From: Seminavis robusta
Taxonomy: Eukaryota > Bacillariophyta > Bacillariophyceae > Naviculales > Naviculaceae
DNA length: 64,000 bases
Assembly: GCA_903772945.1 (NCBI GenBank)
Contig: CAICTM010000230.1
Coordinates: 1 to 64,000, forward strand
Direction: 5' to 3'
Part shown: one piece after another, positions 1 to 10,548 of the stretch
Layout: each line of letters starts with the position of its first letter
Numbering within the stretch: position 1 is the stretch's first letter
Position numbers and translations under genes: made by a program
The notes under the pieces: model-generated
Seen by the model: the letters and a program-made list of their open reading frames with translations, nothing else
Database searches by the model: none
Told to the model about the DNA's origin: nothing

Positions 1-1714
1 ACGAGGCGACCCATGTCCCTTAACTTCATATGTTGAATTTTATTAATATTTCCCTGGCTGGTGGGGTCAAATCTCTCTGCCCCATGTTATCAGTTTAGGG
101 CACCCGGTAGCAGCACAGTAGACAATTGGTCAGCCAAATTGATTCTATTCAAAAATTGTTTATATGCATACGGTACGTGTTCCCTGTTTTCTTGTGTTTA
201 TATGCATACGGTACGTGTTCCCTGTTTTCTTGTGTTCCCGCGCGTCCTTGTTCGATGGCCAGGTTGAAAATGTCCCTTTGACATATTGACAGTTGCCAAA
301 GGTTGACCTGCTTCCGTGAGCGAGCGGACTGTAAACTTTTCCTGGCAGCACCGTACAAAGTTTAATAATTGTTTCATTGTTTTCAGATCCCCGGAACTAT
401 GCATAAGTGGAGCTAGTTCTACGATGTAGAATGTAAAGCTCTACGAGTAGCTAGTACGAGTAGCTATAGCATTGCCGGTACTGGTACCTAATTTTTTTCT
501 CCGGTGCGCACGCTGATGGCCATGGCCTCATGGCCTCCGAAATGCCGATTGTCCTTGAGGCTTGGGACTTTGGCCGAATATAACTCCGCCGCAAGAATGA
601 GCTGGAGCGTTGCCACCGTGGTTCCTTGTTGTTGGAGACAAGCAAATCTAATTTACTGCTGTCTTGGATCCTCAGGTGTTTGTTCTGATGTCTCCACCCA
701 TGGGTTGGGTGCTCAGCCGGCTTGTGGGGTCACATCATGTGAAGGGATCGAATGATTCCATTCAATCCAATACTACGAACATGATACTCTGGTTCGAAGC
801 TTGATGAGGCTTCAAGTGTTGTACCATACCACGAATGTATCCATGGCCCCCAGCACAAGCAGTGCGGAGAAGCAAGCCTTTGGGATGCATTGTACCAGCT
901 CAAAGTCTGCCACATAAAAAATGATCAAGAGCAGAACACCCCCATATTCTGGAGCTGGGCCGCCTGCCTGGATAGCGCACATGGTTAAATATGTCTTGTA
1001 GAGTCCTCCGACATGGCTTTGGTCAAAGTGAATTTCAATGTATGCATGTTAACGCTAAGTTTTCGGGAGAAGACAAAACTTTACAGGTCGTTGTGATTCC
1101 TCTATACCCAAAGTTCCCAATATACGACTTTTTTCTTTTCCATCGCAACAACAACGTATCGACGCCAAAAGTGGAAGATAGCGGCGGGTTATCAGTGCAA
1201 AATGGGAACAAAATACCCCGACAAAGATCACAGGGCTGCGCGCGAAGTTTCAAAATCTGTATGGATCGAGGGAAGAAGCCCTATTTCGAGGGCTCAACCG
1301 AGGAAGGATCATCATGGGGGGGGGCAGCTCCTCTCCAGAGGACAACACCAAAAGCTATTGGGCGGCCGTATCACTGTTTGTAATGGTGACGCACGTTTCA
1401 AATGCCAAATAATTTTGGTTGCTAGCTGAAGACTCCGTTACCAAAAGTCTGTAGTTATTGGTGGGACGCACCAAAGACCAAACATCAGCTTCGTATGAAA
1501 ACATCAGCAGCACGTGCGATCTCCAAACTATGGTCCAGGACGGAGCTCGAGCATGCTGCTGCATGGCTTCTGGGGATCCTATACGCTGCCGTTCTCAAGA
1601 TCCAGCCTACTTCCATGTATAAAGAAAGGCGCATAAACTAATCAAGTGCCAGTGGCGCTGATCGCATTCAATTGAGTGGGACCATCGTATTTGTTTGTGG
1701 TTCCTATTTCAAGA
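1..1714. other. Gene-poor stretch upstream of the SET-like gene
   Basis: No open frame here has recognisable protein features. The short frames present lack domains, signal peptides or plausible splice sites. Apart from the 38-bp tandem duplication near 157-236 I see only unique AT/GC-mixed sequence and scattered CTAGC-type words. The last few hundred bases probably hold the promoter of the gene starting at 1715, but no clear core element stands out. Confidence 0.5.
157..236. repeat. 38-bp tandem duplication
   Basis: Two near-perfect head-to-tail copies with a 38-bp period, each beginning TGTTTATATGCATACGGTAC and ending with a CTGTTTTCTTG run. No coding role is visible. Confidence 0.85.
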
Positions 1715-2662
1715 ATGGTTGTTTCCAAATCGGTTTGCGATGACAGCAGTAGAGGTGCTACGGCAACCGCCGATACTTGCTTGCTTCAATGCGAGTCTGT
1801 CGAGTATTTGCTTCCTCTCTCCAACATGGCTACCGGTACCGGTAGTAGCAAACAGAGTCCCGGTCACTACCGTCGGTCCTCTTGCTTCATCACCACGTGC
1901 ATTATTGTCAGCGTTTCCATCGCAGTATCGGTGTACAGCTTGTCCACGAACATGATGATGACAGGTTCGTTGAAAGGGGATCAGAGAACCAAGTGCCTTA
2001 TCCCTGAGTGGAAGTATCCCAATTGTGCGAGTCAAGCAAATGAAATTCTTAGCCACATTCCTACACCGGAAGATTGGGTGTTATACCGAGAAGCCTATCG
2101 TCGCTCAGTGATGGATACAGCTCCCGAACACTTTTCACTCGAGCCATCCACTTGGGCTAATGGGAGCGCCACTGGCTTTCAAGTGCCGATACGAGTCCAG
2201 TACTCTCCCGACGATGGGCGTGGTATCTATGCTATCACTGATATTCCCAATAACACGTTGGTCTGGGACAATCGGTTCACAGCTCGGATTCGCAACGAAT
2301 GTGAAGCCCGGCAGTTTGTGTTGCAAGAGCTGACCGCACACCAGGCTTGCAATGTCATTCTTTGGGGGTATGCCTTTGATCACGGCACTGGTCAGCTGGA
2401 ATGGGGCATTGATTTGGATCCCGGCACCTTTTTGAACAAGGCTCCAAGTAGCGCCGAAATCAATGTAGAAGATCGTTTGGTGGATCGTAGCTTGGCACTG
2501 GAACCGGGGGGCCACAGCATGTGGTCCACCCGGGACATTCGCGCGGGAGAAGAACTTCTGAGTGCCTATCAAGATGTTCACTCGTGCAACCCATTCAAGA
2601 ATCTCTGGTGGGAAGTGAAACTGGTGTGGAAATCATGGGGGATTAGCGCCGTGATGTTTTGA
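1715..2662 (+). CDS. Membrane-anchored SET-domain-like protein
   Basis: A 315-residue single-exon protein. I chose the ATG at 1715 because the frame further upstream has no ATG; an internal ATG (MATGTG) is a second candidate. A hydrophobic segment (about residues 60-80) suggests a type II membrane or signal anchor. The C-terminal half shows SET-like order: a GRGIYA turn followed by DIPNNTLVW, then DPGTFLNK in the place of the usual N-H-S-C, then STRDIRAGEELLSAY resembling the closing motif with its Tyr. Known SET proteins methylate lysines or are inactive relatives. Here the catalytic NHS motif reads LNK, so activity is doubtful. A glycosylation-type NGS and the membrane segment suggest an endomembrane site. 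The call rests on motif order only, and another beta-rich fold is possible. Confidence 0.55.
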   Translation: MVVSKSVCDDSSRGATATADTCLLQCESVEYLLPLSNMATGTGSSKQSPGHYRRSSCFITTCIIVSVSIAVSVYSLSTNMMMTGSLKGDQRTKCLIPEWKYPNCASQANEILSHIPTPEDWVLYREAYRRSVMDTAPEHFSLEPSTWANGSATGFQVPIRVQYSPDDGRGIYAITDIPNNTLVWDNRFTARIRNECEARQFVLQELTAHQACNVILWGYAFDHGTGQLEWGIDLDPGTFLNKAPSSAEINVEDRLVDRSLALEPGGHSMWSTRDIRAGEELLSAYQDVHSCNPFKNLWWEVKLVWKSWGISAVMF

Positions 2663-2959
2663 TTAGATTAGATTAGTAATAGATTAAAGGAGCAAGATAC
2701 CTCTACACTTGGCTACTAGCTAGCTAGACTCCTGTACTATTATTGCTGAAGCTTGATGATCCTTCCTCTTTAGCGGGATGTCATTGTCATCCAAAGTAAA
2801 ACCCTAGCCCTACTGCACCAAAAGATACCCAAGGCGTGGAACTCTTCCAAGATCCAAGATCCCTTTTCCGCTTTCTTCCTGTCACTCGTGGCTTTCGATC
2901 AAGGAAGCCCTCAGATAGAGAGTTGCTACAAGCAAGAGTACTAGCTAGCAAGTACTGCC

Positions 2960-5900
2960 ATGACGACACCAGGAGGGAAAGGAGGAGGAAAGCCCGAAGC
3001 AGCTTCGTCGCTGATGGGGATGTTTGAGCCTCCACCAGGAGCTGCGACTACTACTGACAATGCGAAAGAAACAAGCAAGGCCAAAGCTCCCACGAGTACA
3101 TCTCCTACTACCGGCACTAGCAAGAGTGGTCCTTCAACTACTACTGCGGTGTCTCCAGCCTCCAAGGGATCCCCATCGGCTGCGTCTCCTCAAGCGCCTG
3201 CTCTACTGGGTATGTTTGAACCTCCTACCCCAACCGCGGGGAACCAAGCCTCTCCCTCGGCCATGGCGCCTACTACCGGGACTACAAAACCAACAGAAGC
3301 GTCTCTCATGTCCATGTTTGAACCACCAACTCCGGCACGGGTCACCAGTGTCGGCCAACCACAACAGCAGCAACAACAACAACCCAGTCCTCTGTCACCC
3401 GAATCATTTGCGCTCCATGCCAACCAAAGAACTTCCTTGACAGCAACCGTGCGACATGCCAACTCTCAGGAAAACGGAACTAATCTACATACTGAAAATA
3501 GTACTCTATTGCAATCCATCTTTGACCAGGAAGAAACCCCCAAAGTCCACGCCAAAAACATGATTGACTACAATGCCGTCAGTGACAACAATAATCAATT
3601 TGACAGCTTGCTGGTTGGGCCTTCCTCCTCCAACAATCATCATCAAAGTGAGATGCACTTTGTTCGCGTCAAAGATTCCACAGACGAGGAAATGCAAAAA
3701 TTCCTCTCCAATGTCAACAAAGCCGATGCAGCAAACAACAACAACAACAAGCAATCCTGGAAAGAGTTCTTGGCCTACCAGTTTCAGCCCAGTACCTTTG
3801 CGGGTGCATTCATGTTTTTACTCTATCACGTCGTCTTTTGCTTGGCCAATGGCAGCGCCATTATTCGGCCTCATGCCAACAAACCTATCTTTGGAGAAAT
3901 GGCCAAACTCAGCGTGGTGGGCATTTTTGCCGCAGCACCACTCTACATTGCTCGATTGGGCAATGATGTACCCGCCGTGTATCCCTCGCTGGATCTCTTT
4001 ATGGCGCCCTTTTTGGCATCTGCGGCCGTCACGGTGGATCAATCGCTGGCCGATGATGGGATTACTGGAGAGGACACCAATGACGTGTTCTTTGCAACCT
4101 TTGCCGTTCTGGCTGCCCTGGGGATGGGGTTGTCGGGGATTTTGTTGTGGCTTGCGGCCAAATTCAAATTAGCCAGTTTGGGCACCTTTCTGCCCTATTC
4201 CGTACTTTGTGGATTCTTTTCTGCGGTTGGAGTCTTGATGTGGGCATTGGCCTTTTCGGTGGACACTACTGGGAAAACTTGGCAATACGTCTTTTTTTCG
4301 GGTGATACCGATCTCATTTTGACATCCTTGATGCATCACATTCCGTCATTGATGGTGGGGATATTGATGAACTTGCTGGGGCCCAAGCATCCATTCTATG
4401 TCATCTTTTTGATTAGTCTCACCATACTGGGGTTCTATACGACCATGTGGATAACGGGAACAACCTTGGAAGAAGCGCAGCAAAACCAATGGTTTTGGAG
4501 TCAAGAGGAACTGAGTATACAAGCTTCCGATTCGGATGAGGTGAGTTGAGTCCGTGGTAGTACTTATCTTGTTGCGTTGTGGCGGCTCGGCTCATGCATT
4601 CTTTTGTACAATAAGGGATTCCTCGCCTCATGGGCGCCACCGCTTCCCTTTGGGCATTTTGGATCCATGTTGGAAGGGCAGGTCAATTACAAAGCTGTGT
4701 ATGCTGGACTGAAGGACATGTTTGCCATGGCCTTTTGTTACCTGTTACGTTCCTCAATCCACGCCTCTGCGATGAAAAAGAATGTCGGCAACCTTGTATG
4801 CAAAAAGCGGGTCAAAAAGAAGAAAAGCTCCGAAAGTGAGGAGGCAACCACTGCCAGCAAGCCTAAAAAGCGAGGACATAAGAAGGACCCATCTTATGCA
4901 CAAGCAACAATGGAGGCACTCACTGATAACGTTCGAATGATCAATGAAAGTCTTGCGGATACACGGAATGCTAGCGGGACCCACTCGGTTCGATTCGCCA
5001 GACCATCCAAACTGAGCACAGGTCCAGGCCCGAAGCTGCAACAGGCACCAACAAAGGTCGACAATAGCAATGACGAACAGGAGATAGCTCAAGAATATGA
5101 ATACATTGAAATTCGACCAAAGCCATGTCGGAGGACTCTACAAGACATATTTGCGGAGTATGGTTATGCATTGATGGCTGTTGGCTTGTCTGGTGGCTTT
5201 GGCGTCTGTCCAGTGGTTGCCACGTCGAATACGATGTACGCCCTGGGTGCCGGCCACAGCTCGCCCCAATATCTGTCTGTACTGCTCTTGATCATTTTTT
5301 ATGTGACAGACTTTGAGCTGGTACGATACATCCCAAAGGCTTGCTTCTCAGCACTACTTGTGTTGGGGGCCGTGGATACATTCGTGGTATGGTTCTTCCT
5401 ATCCTATCGAAAGACCCAGGACCTCATGGAGTGGCTGGTGGTCCCGTTCATTGTGGCATTCTCCCTTGTGGTAGGATTTCTAAATGCGGTGTTCCTTGGT
5501 GTTGGTATTTCGACCTTTGTCTTTGTGGCCGCTTTCTTCAGAGTTGGAGTTGTCAAGTTCAACGCTACCGGACTTGAAATTCGGTCTACCATTGAAAGGA
5601 GCCAAACAATCTCGAAATGGTTGGATACCCACGGCGACTACATACAAGTGCTGGTGCTACAAAACTTTCTGTTCTTTGGAAATGCCAGCTCGATATTAAA
5701 CTACATCTCGACAATGTTCGAGGAGGATTACGATGGATCGGTAGTCTCAAGCTTTGACCTGCCGCCTGTTCCCAAGGTACTCATTATTGATATGTCTCTC
5801 AACACCGGCATGGATACCTCCACGCTAGACATTTTTGCAGAGATCACAGAGTTGTGCAAAACCAACAATTGCAAGGTGTTCCTCTGTGGGCTGTCCAGTC

Positions 5901-6915
5901 GAGCAAAGAAAGGGTTGGGCTTGACAGGTGTCAAACCTGATACAAGCATCGCAAAAGACGAGCGTCTCGTCCGTTTCTTCTCGGATCTCGACACTGTAAG
6001 TTCAATGTAATCGTGTTGGCATCAAATGGAGACTATGATTTTGTATGGTGTTCACCCTGTGAACGTCCTCTTGCAGGCGCTGGGAAAGGCTGAAGATCTG
6101 ATTTCCCTCGGAATGATCGAGAAGAAGGACGACACCTACATTGCACGGTCGTTACGACTTCCGAGAAGTGGGTTTCAAACTGCGTTGAAGCACATTGACG
6201 AGCAGCATGGCCAGGAGTTCTCCAAAGCTTTATTGGAGCTTGAACAGTTTGCTGTGGCTTTGGAGCTTCAACCTGGGGAGCCACTATTCGCCAGCGATGG
6301 AGGACGGATTGAAGACAGTGAGCGCGGTCTAGTCTTTGTCGAGTCAGGACAGCTACGAATCGAGAAGGACGCCAATGAAACCCTCACTAGAGGCCACAGT
6401 ATCACAACTCGAAATCGAAGCTTTGGAACTTTCAACAATTTGCATGCTCGATCTGGCACGTTAGGGCGACAACGTGCTGCGCTCAAAGCATCCACTAGAG
6501 AACCAATGACACGAACGTTCCGTCTTGCACGTATCGGACCTGGATGGTAAGACTAGTGTCTTTGTCAACGTTGTTTGATTTTTTCGCTCGGCAGTGAATC
6601 TTCTAATCTGCTGTTTGTTGAATGTGAAACTCTAGGGTCGTTGGCAATGTTGAACGTGCCTCTGGCTTGAAGCATGGAGGAGTGTGTTCAGCGGTCACCT
6701 ATTGCCAACTGCATCACTTGTCGTTTCAAAAGCTGGAAATGCTTGAGAGGGAGAACCCAAGATTGATTCTAGCCCTCTACAAGATGCTATCTCATCTGAT
6801 GGTAAGACGGCAAGAGATCACAATTGAGCAGCTTGCAACATTTCACTCCATCATGAGTGCTCCAGCCCACTCAAAGCCGCTAAGTAGAACTGCAATGATG
6901 GCATTAAGGCGTTGA
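2960..6915 (+). CDS. SulP-family anion transporter with STAS and cNMP-like C-terminus
   Basis: Four exons: 2960-4540, 4616-5995, 6077-6546 and 6636-6915. The GT/AG introns keep frame and give 1,236 residues. A disordered N-terminus (about 1-240) carries repeated MFEPP motifs and a poly-Gln run. Membrane segments follow (about 270-520). A Lys-rich hydrophilic insertion (about 580-690) separates them from the second membrane block (about 700-850), where the SulP-like stretch GLSGGFGVCPVVATSNT lies. A STAS domain (about 870-1010) has DYIQVLVLQNFLFFGNAS and VLIIDMS. The tail looks like a cyclic-nucleotide-binding roll (LQPGEPLF, FVESGQLRIEKD, RLARIGPGW). This layout matches fungal and algal SulP proteins of vacuolar or plasma membranes that move sulfate or other anions. 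The substrate cannot be told from sequence. It converges on the LRR gene downstream. Confidence 0.85.
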
Positions 6916-7082
6916 TAATTATGCGTATGGTAGGGCCTGATAATGGTATATACATGTAGAATATTTCCTGCTAGTAGTCCTGTTAGGCTTAGACGATAAG
7001 ATGTTGGATCCTAGACAGCACAGGCCCAGCCAAACCTGATAAATTGCCAACCCAACATGCTAGCGAGTAGGCTCTTCTGTGG

Positions 7083-9168
7083 CTAACACTGATCAAATGC
7101 TGGGTTACAGTACAGGTTGGGTCGAGCTTCCACTGCACCATCAACACTAGTCAGGACTTCAATGTTGATTTCAGTGAAAGGAACACCACTGTCAAGAGAA
7201 TACAACACTGTCTGATTTGGTGCTGTCACTGAAAACCATCCAGAGTACATGAAACCATCACCATACCAATCTAAGAGAGCCAAGTTGTAAGTTGCGTTGG
7301 GGAAGACCTCAAGAGTGAATGAGTAAACATACTCTTGCACTTGAAAAACACCACCATCAAGGTCCTCCCAAACATCCTCCTCACTACTTTCGCGCTGCCA
7401 GATCCATTCCATATCTTCAGGCCACCAGTCTGTATGGACATTCAACATGATTGCTGTTGCATTCTCATAACCAGCCGGAAATCTGCCTGGCCAGGCAGGA
7501 AGCTCTTCCAAATAGACACAACTTGAAACTAAGGTCATGTTTGTGGAGCAGTCACAGGAGAGCACTGGACAAAGTTGCTCTTGAACAATCCCAGAAAAGT
7601 TGTTCCCATCAAGGCTCAGCACCACTGATGCATTGAATTCAGGTGGTATTGTCGTTGTCATTCAGATAGAGCTTTTCCAAAGATTCCATGGCAGCTACCT
7701 CGATTGGGATAGTACCAGAGAACTGATTCTTTTCTAATAGAACCCACGCAGCATCCAAGTACCCAATCTCCCTTGGCAAAGTTCCAGTGAATATATTGTC
7801 AGAGAGATGGAGTTGTTCCATGTTTGTCAACTGCCACAGCTCCGATGGAAGTGTGCCGGAAAGGTTGCACCGATCCAACCACAGCTTTTCCATTTGTGTC
7901 AACATGCCTAGCTCACTTGGTACTGGACCAGTGAAATCATTGAAAAAGAAGGTGATGAAAGTAGAGGCAGTCAGCAAGCCAAGCTCTGATGGGAGTGCAC
8001 CCGAAAGTTGATTATCCGGCAGCATCAATCTCTCTAGTCCACTCAGATCTCCCAGCTCGGATATGATTGCCCCAGTTAAGTAATTGCCCGCCAAAAACAG
8101 CTCAACCAGAGAAGGAAGGAGTGCAAGTTCAGTCATGATTGTGCCAGTGAGAAAATTGAATTCGAGACTCAAGGAGGTCAAAGCTGTCAAGCAACCAAGC
8201 TCAGAAGGGAGTGCTCCTGTGAAATGATTGTTCCCCAATTCCAAGAATGTCAAACCTGTTAGATCATAGACTGAAGGAGAAAGAAGGGCGGATAATGTCA
8301 TATTAAGATCATTCCATGCAATCCCCAATGTTTGCAGTGAAGTCAACAGTGGCATCTCAGGTGGAAAAGAAGGTGACAACCCTGATAGCTCAAGATCTTT
8401 TAGCAGGAGGGATGTGAATCTCCCTTGTTCGTCACAGGGAGCCTTCCACTTTTCACTGTCTTCCTCTTCCTCTTCATACACGCCATTTTCGAAATAACCA
8501 ACACCACTGGAGAACCAAAGACATTCATCTACCATGTCATCCATCCACCTATCCCTCACTGGTTTTGGCCAATGCACTCCCTCAAAGGAATAGTAGTAGG
8601 TGGCCATGGCAAAGAGCTGGGTTTTCCTCCATTCTAGCAAGTTGGTGATGTTTTGGTGATTGGAGAGCCAGTCTCATGCCAGCCACTGAGGTGTGCCGTA
8701 TTCTTGAAGCCTCTCCAGTGTGAAGTTTGGTAGATTCAGTCTTATGGAATCCAAGGCTCCAGTGGGTGAAGAGGATGGCACTTCAGAAGGTCCCAAGGAA
8801 CCACCGATAGTAGGAGCAGATGTTTGCATGTTGGAAGAATTTGCCTCCTTCTGTGTCCCAGCAACAGTTCCAACAATTGCTGCAGCGACTAGCAGGATTA
8901 AAACTAAGATAGAGCCGAAGGTCTTTTGCTGTTTCTTCCGTTGTTGCTCTCTGTGCAGGATTGCTTGGAGATCGACAGGGTTTGCTGATGGTCTTGTATT
9001 CTGCTCTGGATCTTTGTCAACCAGGTTGGCCAATGCTAGCTGTCTGGACCTGGCATTGATGTTGCGAGGATCATCTTGCGGAGCTGCATCGGTAGGGTCG
9101 GCAACAAGAAGAGACAATCTTGCCAAATCCGCCCGACGTGGGAGGGCTCCACCCGGGCCACCTGCCAT
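7083..9168 (-). pseudogene. Leucine-rich-repeat membrane protein, disrupted
   Basis: Starting at the ATG at 9168, the gene encodes a basic/polar N-terminus, one transmembrane helix (about 85-108), a Ser/Thr-rich stretch and then a plant-type LRR ectodomain. About eight repeats of the form LxxLxLxxNxxxGxLPSELG run between 8430 and 7650. They are followed by a Cys-containing cap and a Trp/Tyr-rich domain with many N-glycosylation sites ending at 7083. Two defects interrupt it. An in-frame TGA at 8674-8676 sits where the context (QWLA-stop-DWLSNHQN) suggests a lost Trp codon, and a frameshift lies near 7640-7660 within the last repeat. No kinase domain is present. Such proteins form large families in pennate diatoms, and their function is unknown. 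It is either a recent pseudogene or carries sequencing errors. Confidence 0.75.
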
Positions 9169-9603
9169 GTAGGCCCCTGGCCAAGACTAGTTCTGGACTG
9201 TTCCATTGTCAACAGTTTGTTGGTTTTGTTCTTCAGCATGTACATCCCCTGTTGTTGTCGGTTCTCTCTGCACCTTGGTGGCTCGTGATGACCAGGAGCG
9301 TACCTGGTACCGGTACATGCACCGATGGCAAAGGAAGGGAACAATCCAGCGGACTGGTTGCGATGCAAACGAGGCAAGAACAAGCCAAGAATGTACTCAG
9401 TGCTGGGTATCTTACTGGGTCTTTTTGGTCTTACCACATACAACAGTCAACCAGTTAGTGCAACCATGGGAAACTCGGCTGCCATTGATTGAGAACAACG
9501 CCATGCTATTGCTACAAGCCGTAAAAGTGGCCGGATCGACATCACTATTGTAGGTACTTCCAGTACTGCTTCATAATCAATAAGAGACAACAAATCAAGA
9601 GCA
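9169..9603. promoter_or_regulatory. Shared upstream region of two divergent genes
   Basis: This 435-bp gap lies between the divergent LRR gene and the secreted Cys-rich gene, so it should hold both promoters. It contains GGTACCGGTAC-like words at about 9305-9316. No TATA box or other defined element could be assigned. Confidence 0.35.
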
Positions 9604-10440
9604 ATGGCGCTGAAACGATTACTCGCTTTCGCGTTCATCGCAGTGGCATCTGCAGCCGATGATGCTTGCCTGTCGTCCCTCCGAAGCGGCGCGAAAACGT
9701 GCACGCCAGAGGATGCATGTCCCTGCCCTGATACGGTGTGCTTTGGTGGCCTTTGTATTTTGAAGGATGATGTGCCACCACCGGTTCAGTGTGGATCAGT
9801 TCAATGTGAGGAGGGTGTAGCCTGCTGTAATGCCTCGTGCGGAACGTGTACCAATGGAGCTTGTTCCAGACTGTTCTGCACAATTAATCCAATCTCCACC
9901 AGAAAGAAGCAACCAGTTGTGGAAGCGAAGAAGATTCTCTGTAGCAGCACATCGGATTGTCCCATGGTGAAATGCAGCCAAGCGCCATGTCCATTTTTCG
10001 TTTGCCAAAATGGAGCATGCATCAGGGAAGAAATTGAGGAGGAAATAGAAGCAGAGGTAGATTGTACGGACCACTTCGAGTGCGAAAACCATGGCGCTCA
10101 ATGTATCGCTGGACGGTGTATTGATATTGAGGTTGGTCCTGCCAAAGATGACTTGGAGTGTGAGAGCGACTTGAATTGTCCACAGGTCAGGTGTGCCGCT
10201 GGAAGACCGTGCCCGACGTATCAATGCAAAGCTGGTCGATGCATTGCCCATGACATCAACACTCCTACCAGTCCACCTCCGTTTGTCAAGAGCTGCACCA
10301 ACAAGTATGATTGCCCTGCGGTACGCTGTGCGGCATCCAGCTCGTGTCCGGACTGGCAATGCATCAACGATGTATGCATAGACACAAAATCCATGGATCC
10401 AGATGATGACATGACGAATAAGACACTAGCTACTAGATGA
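9604..10440 (+). CDS. Secreted cysteine-rich repeat protein
   Basis: A 278-residue single-exon protein. The first 18 residues form a signal peptide (MALKRLLAFAFIAVASA, then ADDA). The mature part holds several cysteine modules. The best three follow the pattern C-x4-DCP-x-V-x-C-x4-PCP-x3-C-x3-x-CI, near residues 115-145, 180-215 and 230-260. A more divergent one near 150-175 lacks the CP pairs, and a WAP/EGF-like Cys-rich start covers residues 20-100. Acidic linkers separate the modules. Even cysteine spacing suggests disulfide-knotted extracellular units. I do not recognise a named family; similar small-module secreted proteins occur in stramenopiles. The stop codon is followed by a GAT microsatellite. 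The gene ends 108 bp from the end of the convergent coiled-coil gene. Confidence 0.75.
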   Translation: MALKRLLAFAFIAVASAADDACLSSLRSGAKTCTPEDACPCPDTVCFGGLCILKDDVPPPVQCGSVQCEEGVACCNASCGTCTNGACSRLFCTINPISTRKKQPVVEAKKILCSSTSDCPMVKCSQAPCPFFVCQNGACIREEIEEEIEAEVDCTDHFECENHGAQCIAGRCIDIEVGPAKDDLECESDLNCPQVRCAAGRPCPTYQCKAGRCIAHDINTPTSPPPFVKSCTNKYDCPAVRCAASSSCPDWQCINDVCIDTKSMDPDDDMTNKTLATR

Positions 10441-10458
10441 TGATGATGATGATGATGT
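10437..10458. repeat. (GAT)n microsatellite overlapping a stop codon
   Basis: Seven or so GAT/ATG units begin at the TGA stop of the Cys-rich gene and run into its 3' region. Length changes here could alter the last bases of the gene without changing the protein much. Confidence 0.8.
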
Positions 10459-10548
10459 AAAGTAATAGGACTATCTAATAACCGATTTACAAACTGCTTT
10501 ACAAGAGTATTAATGTATGGAGCTTTTATGTTCGTTTGATTCAATGCG

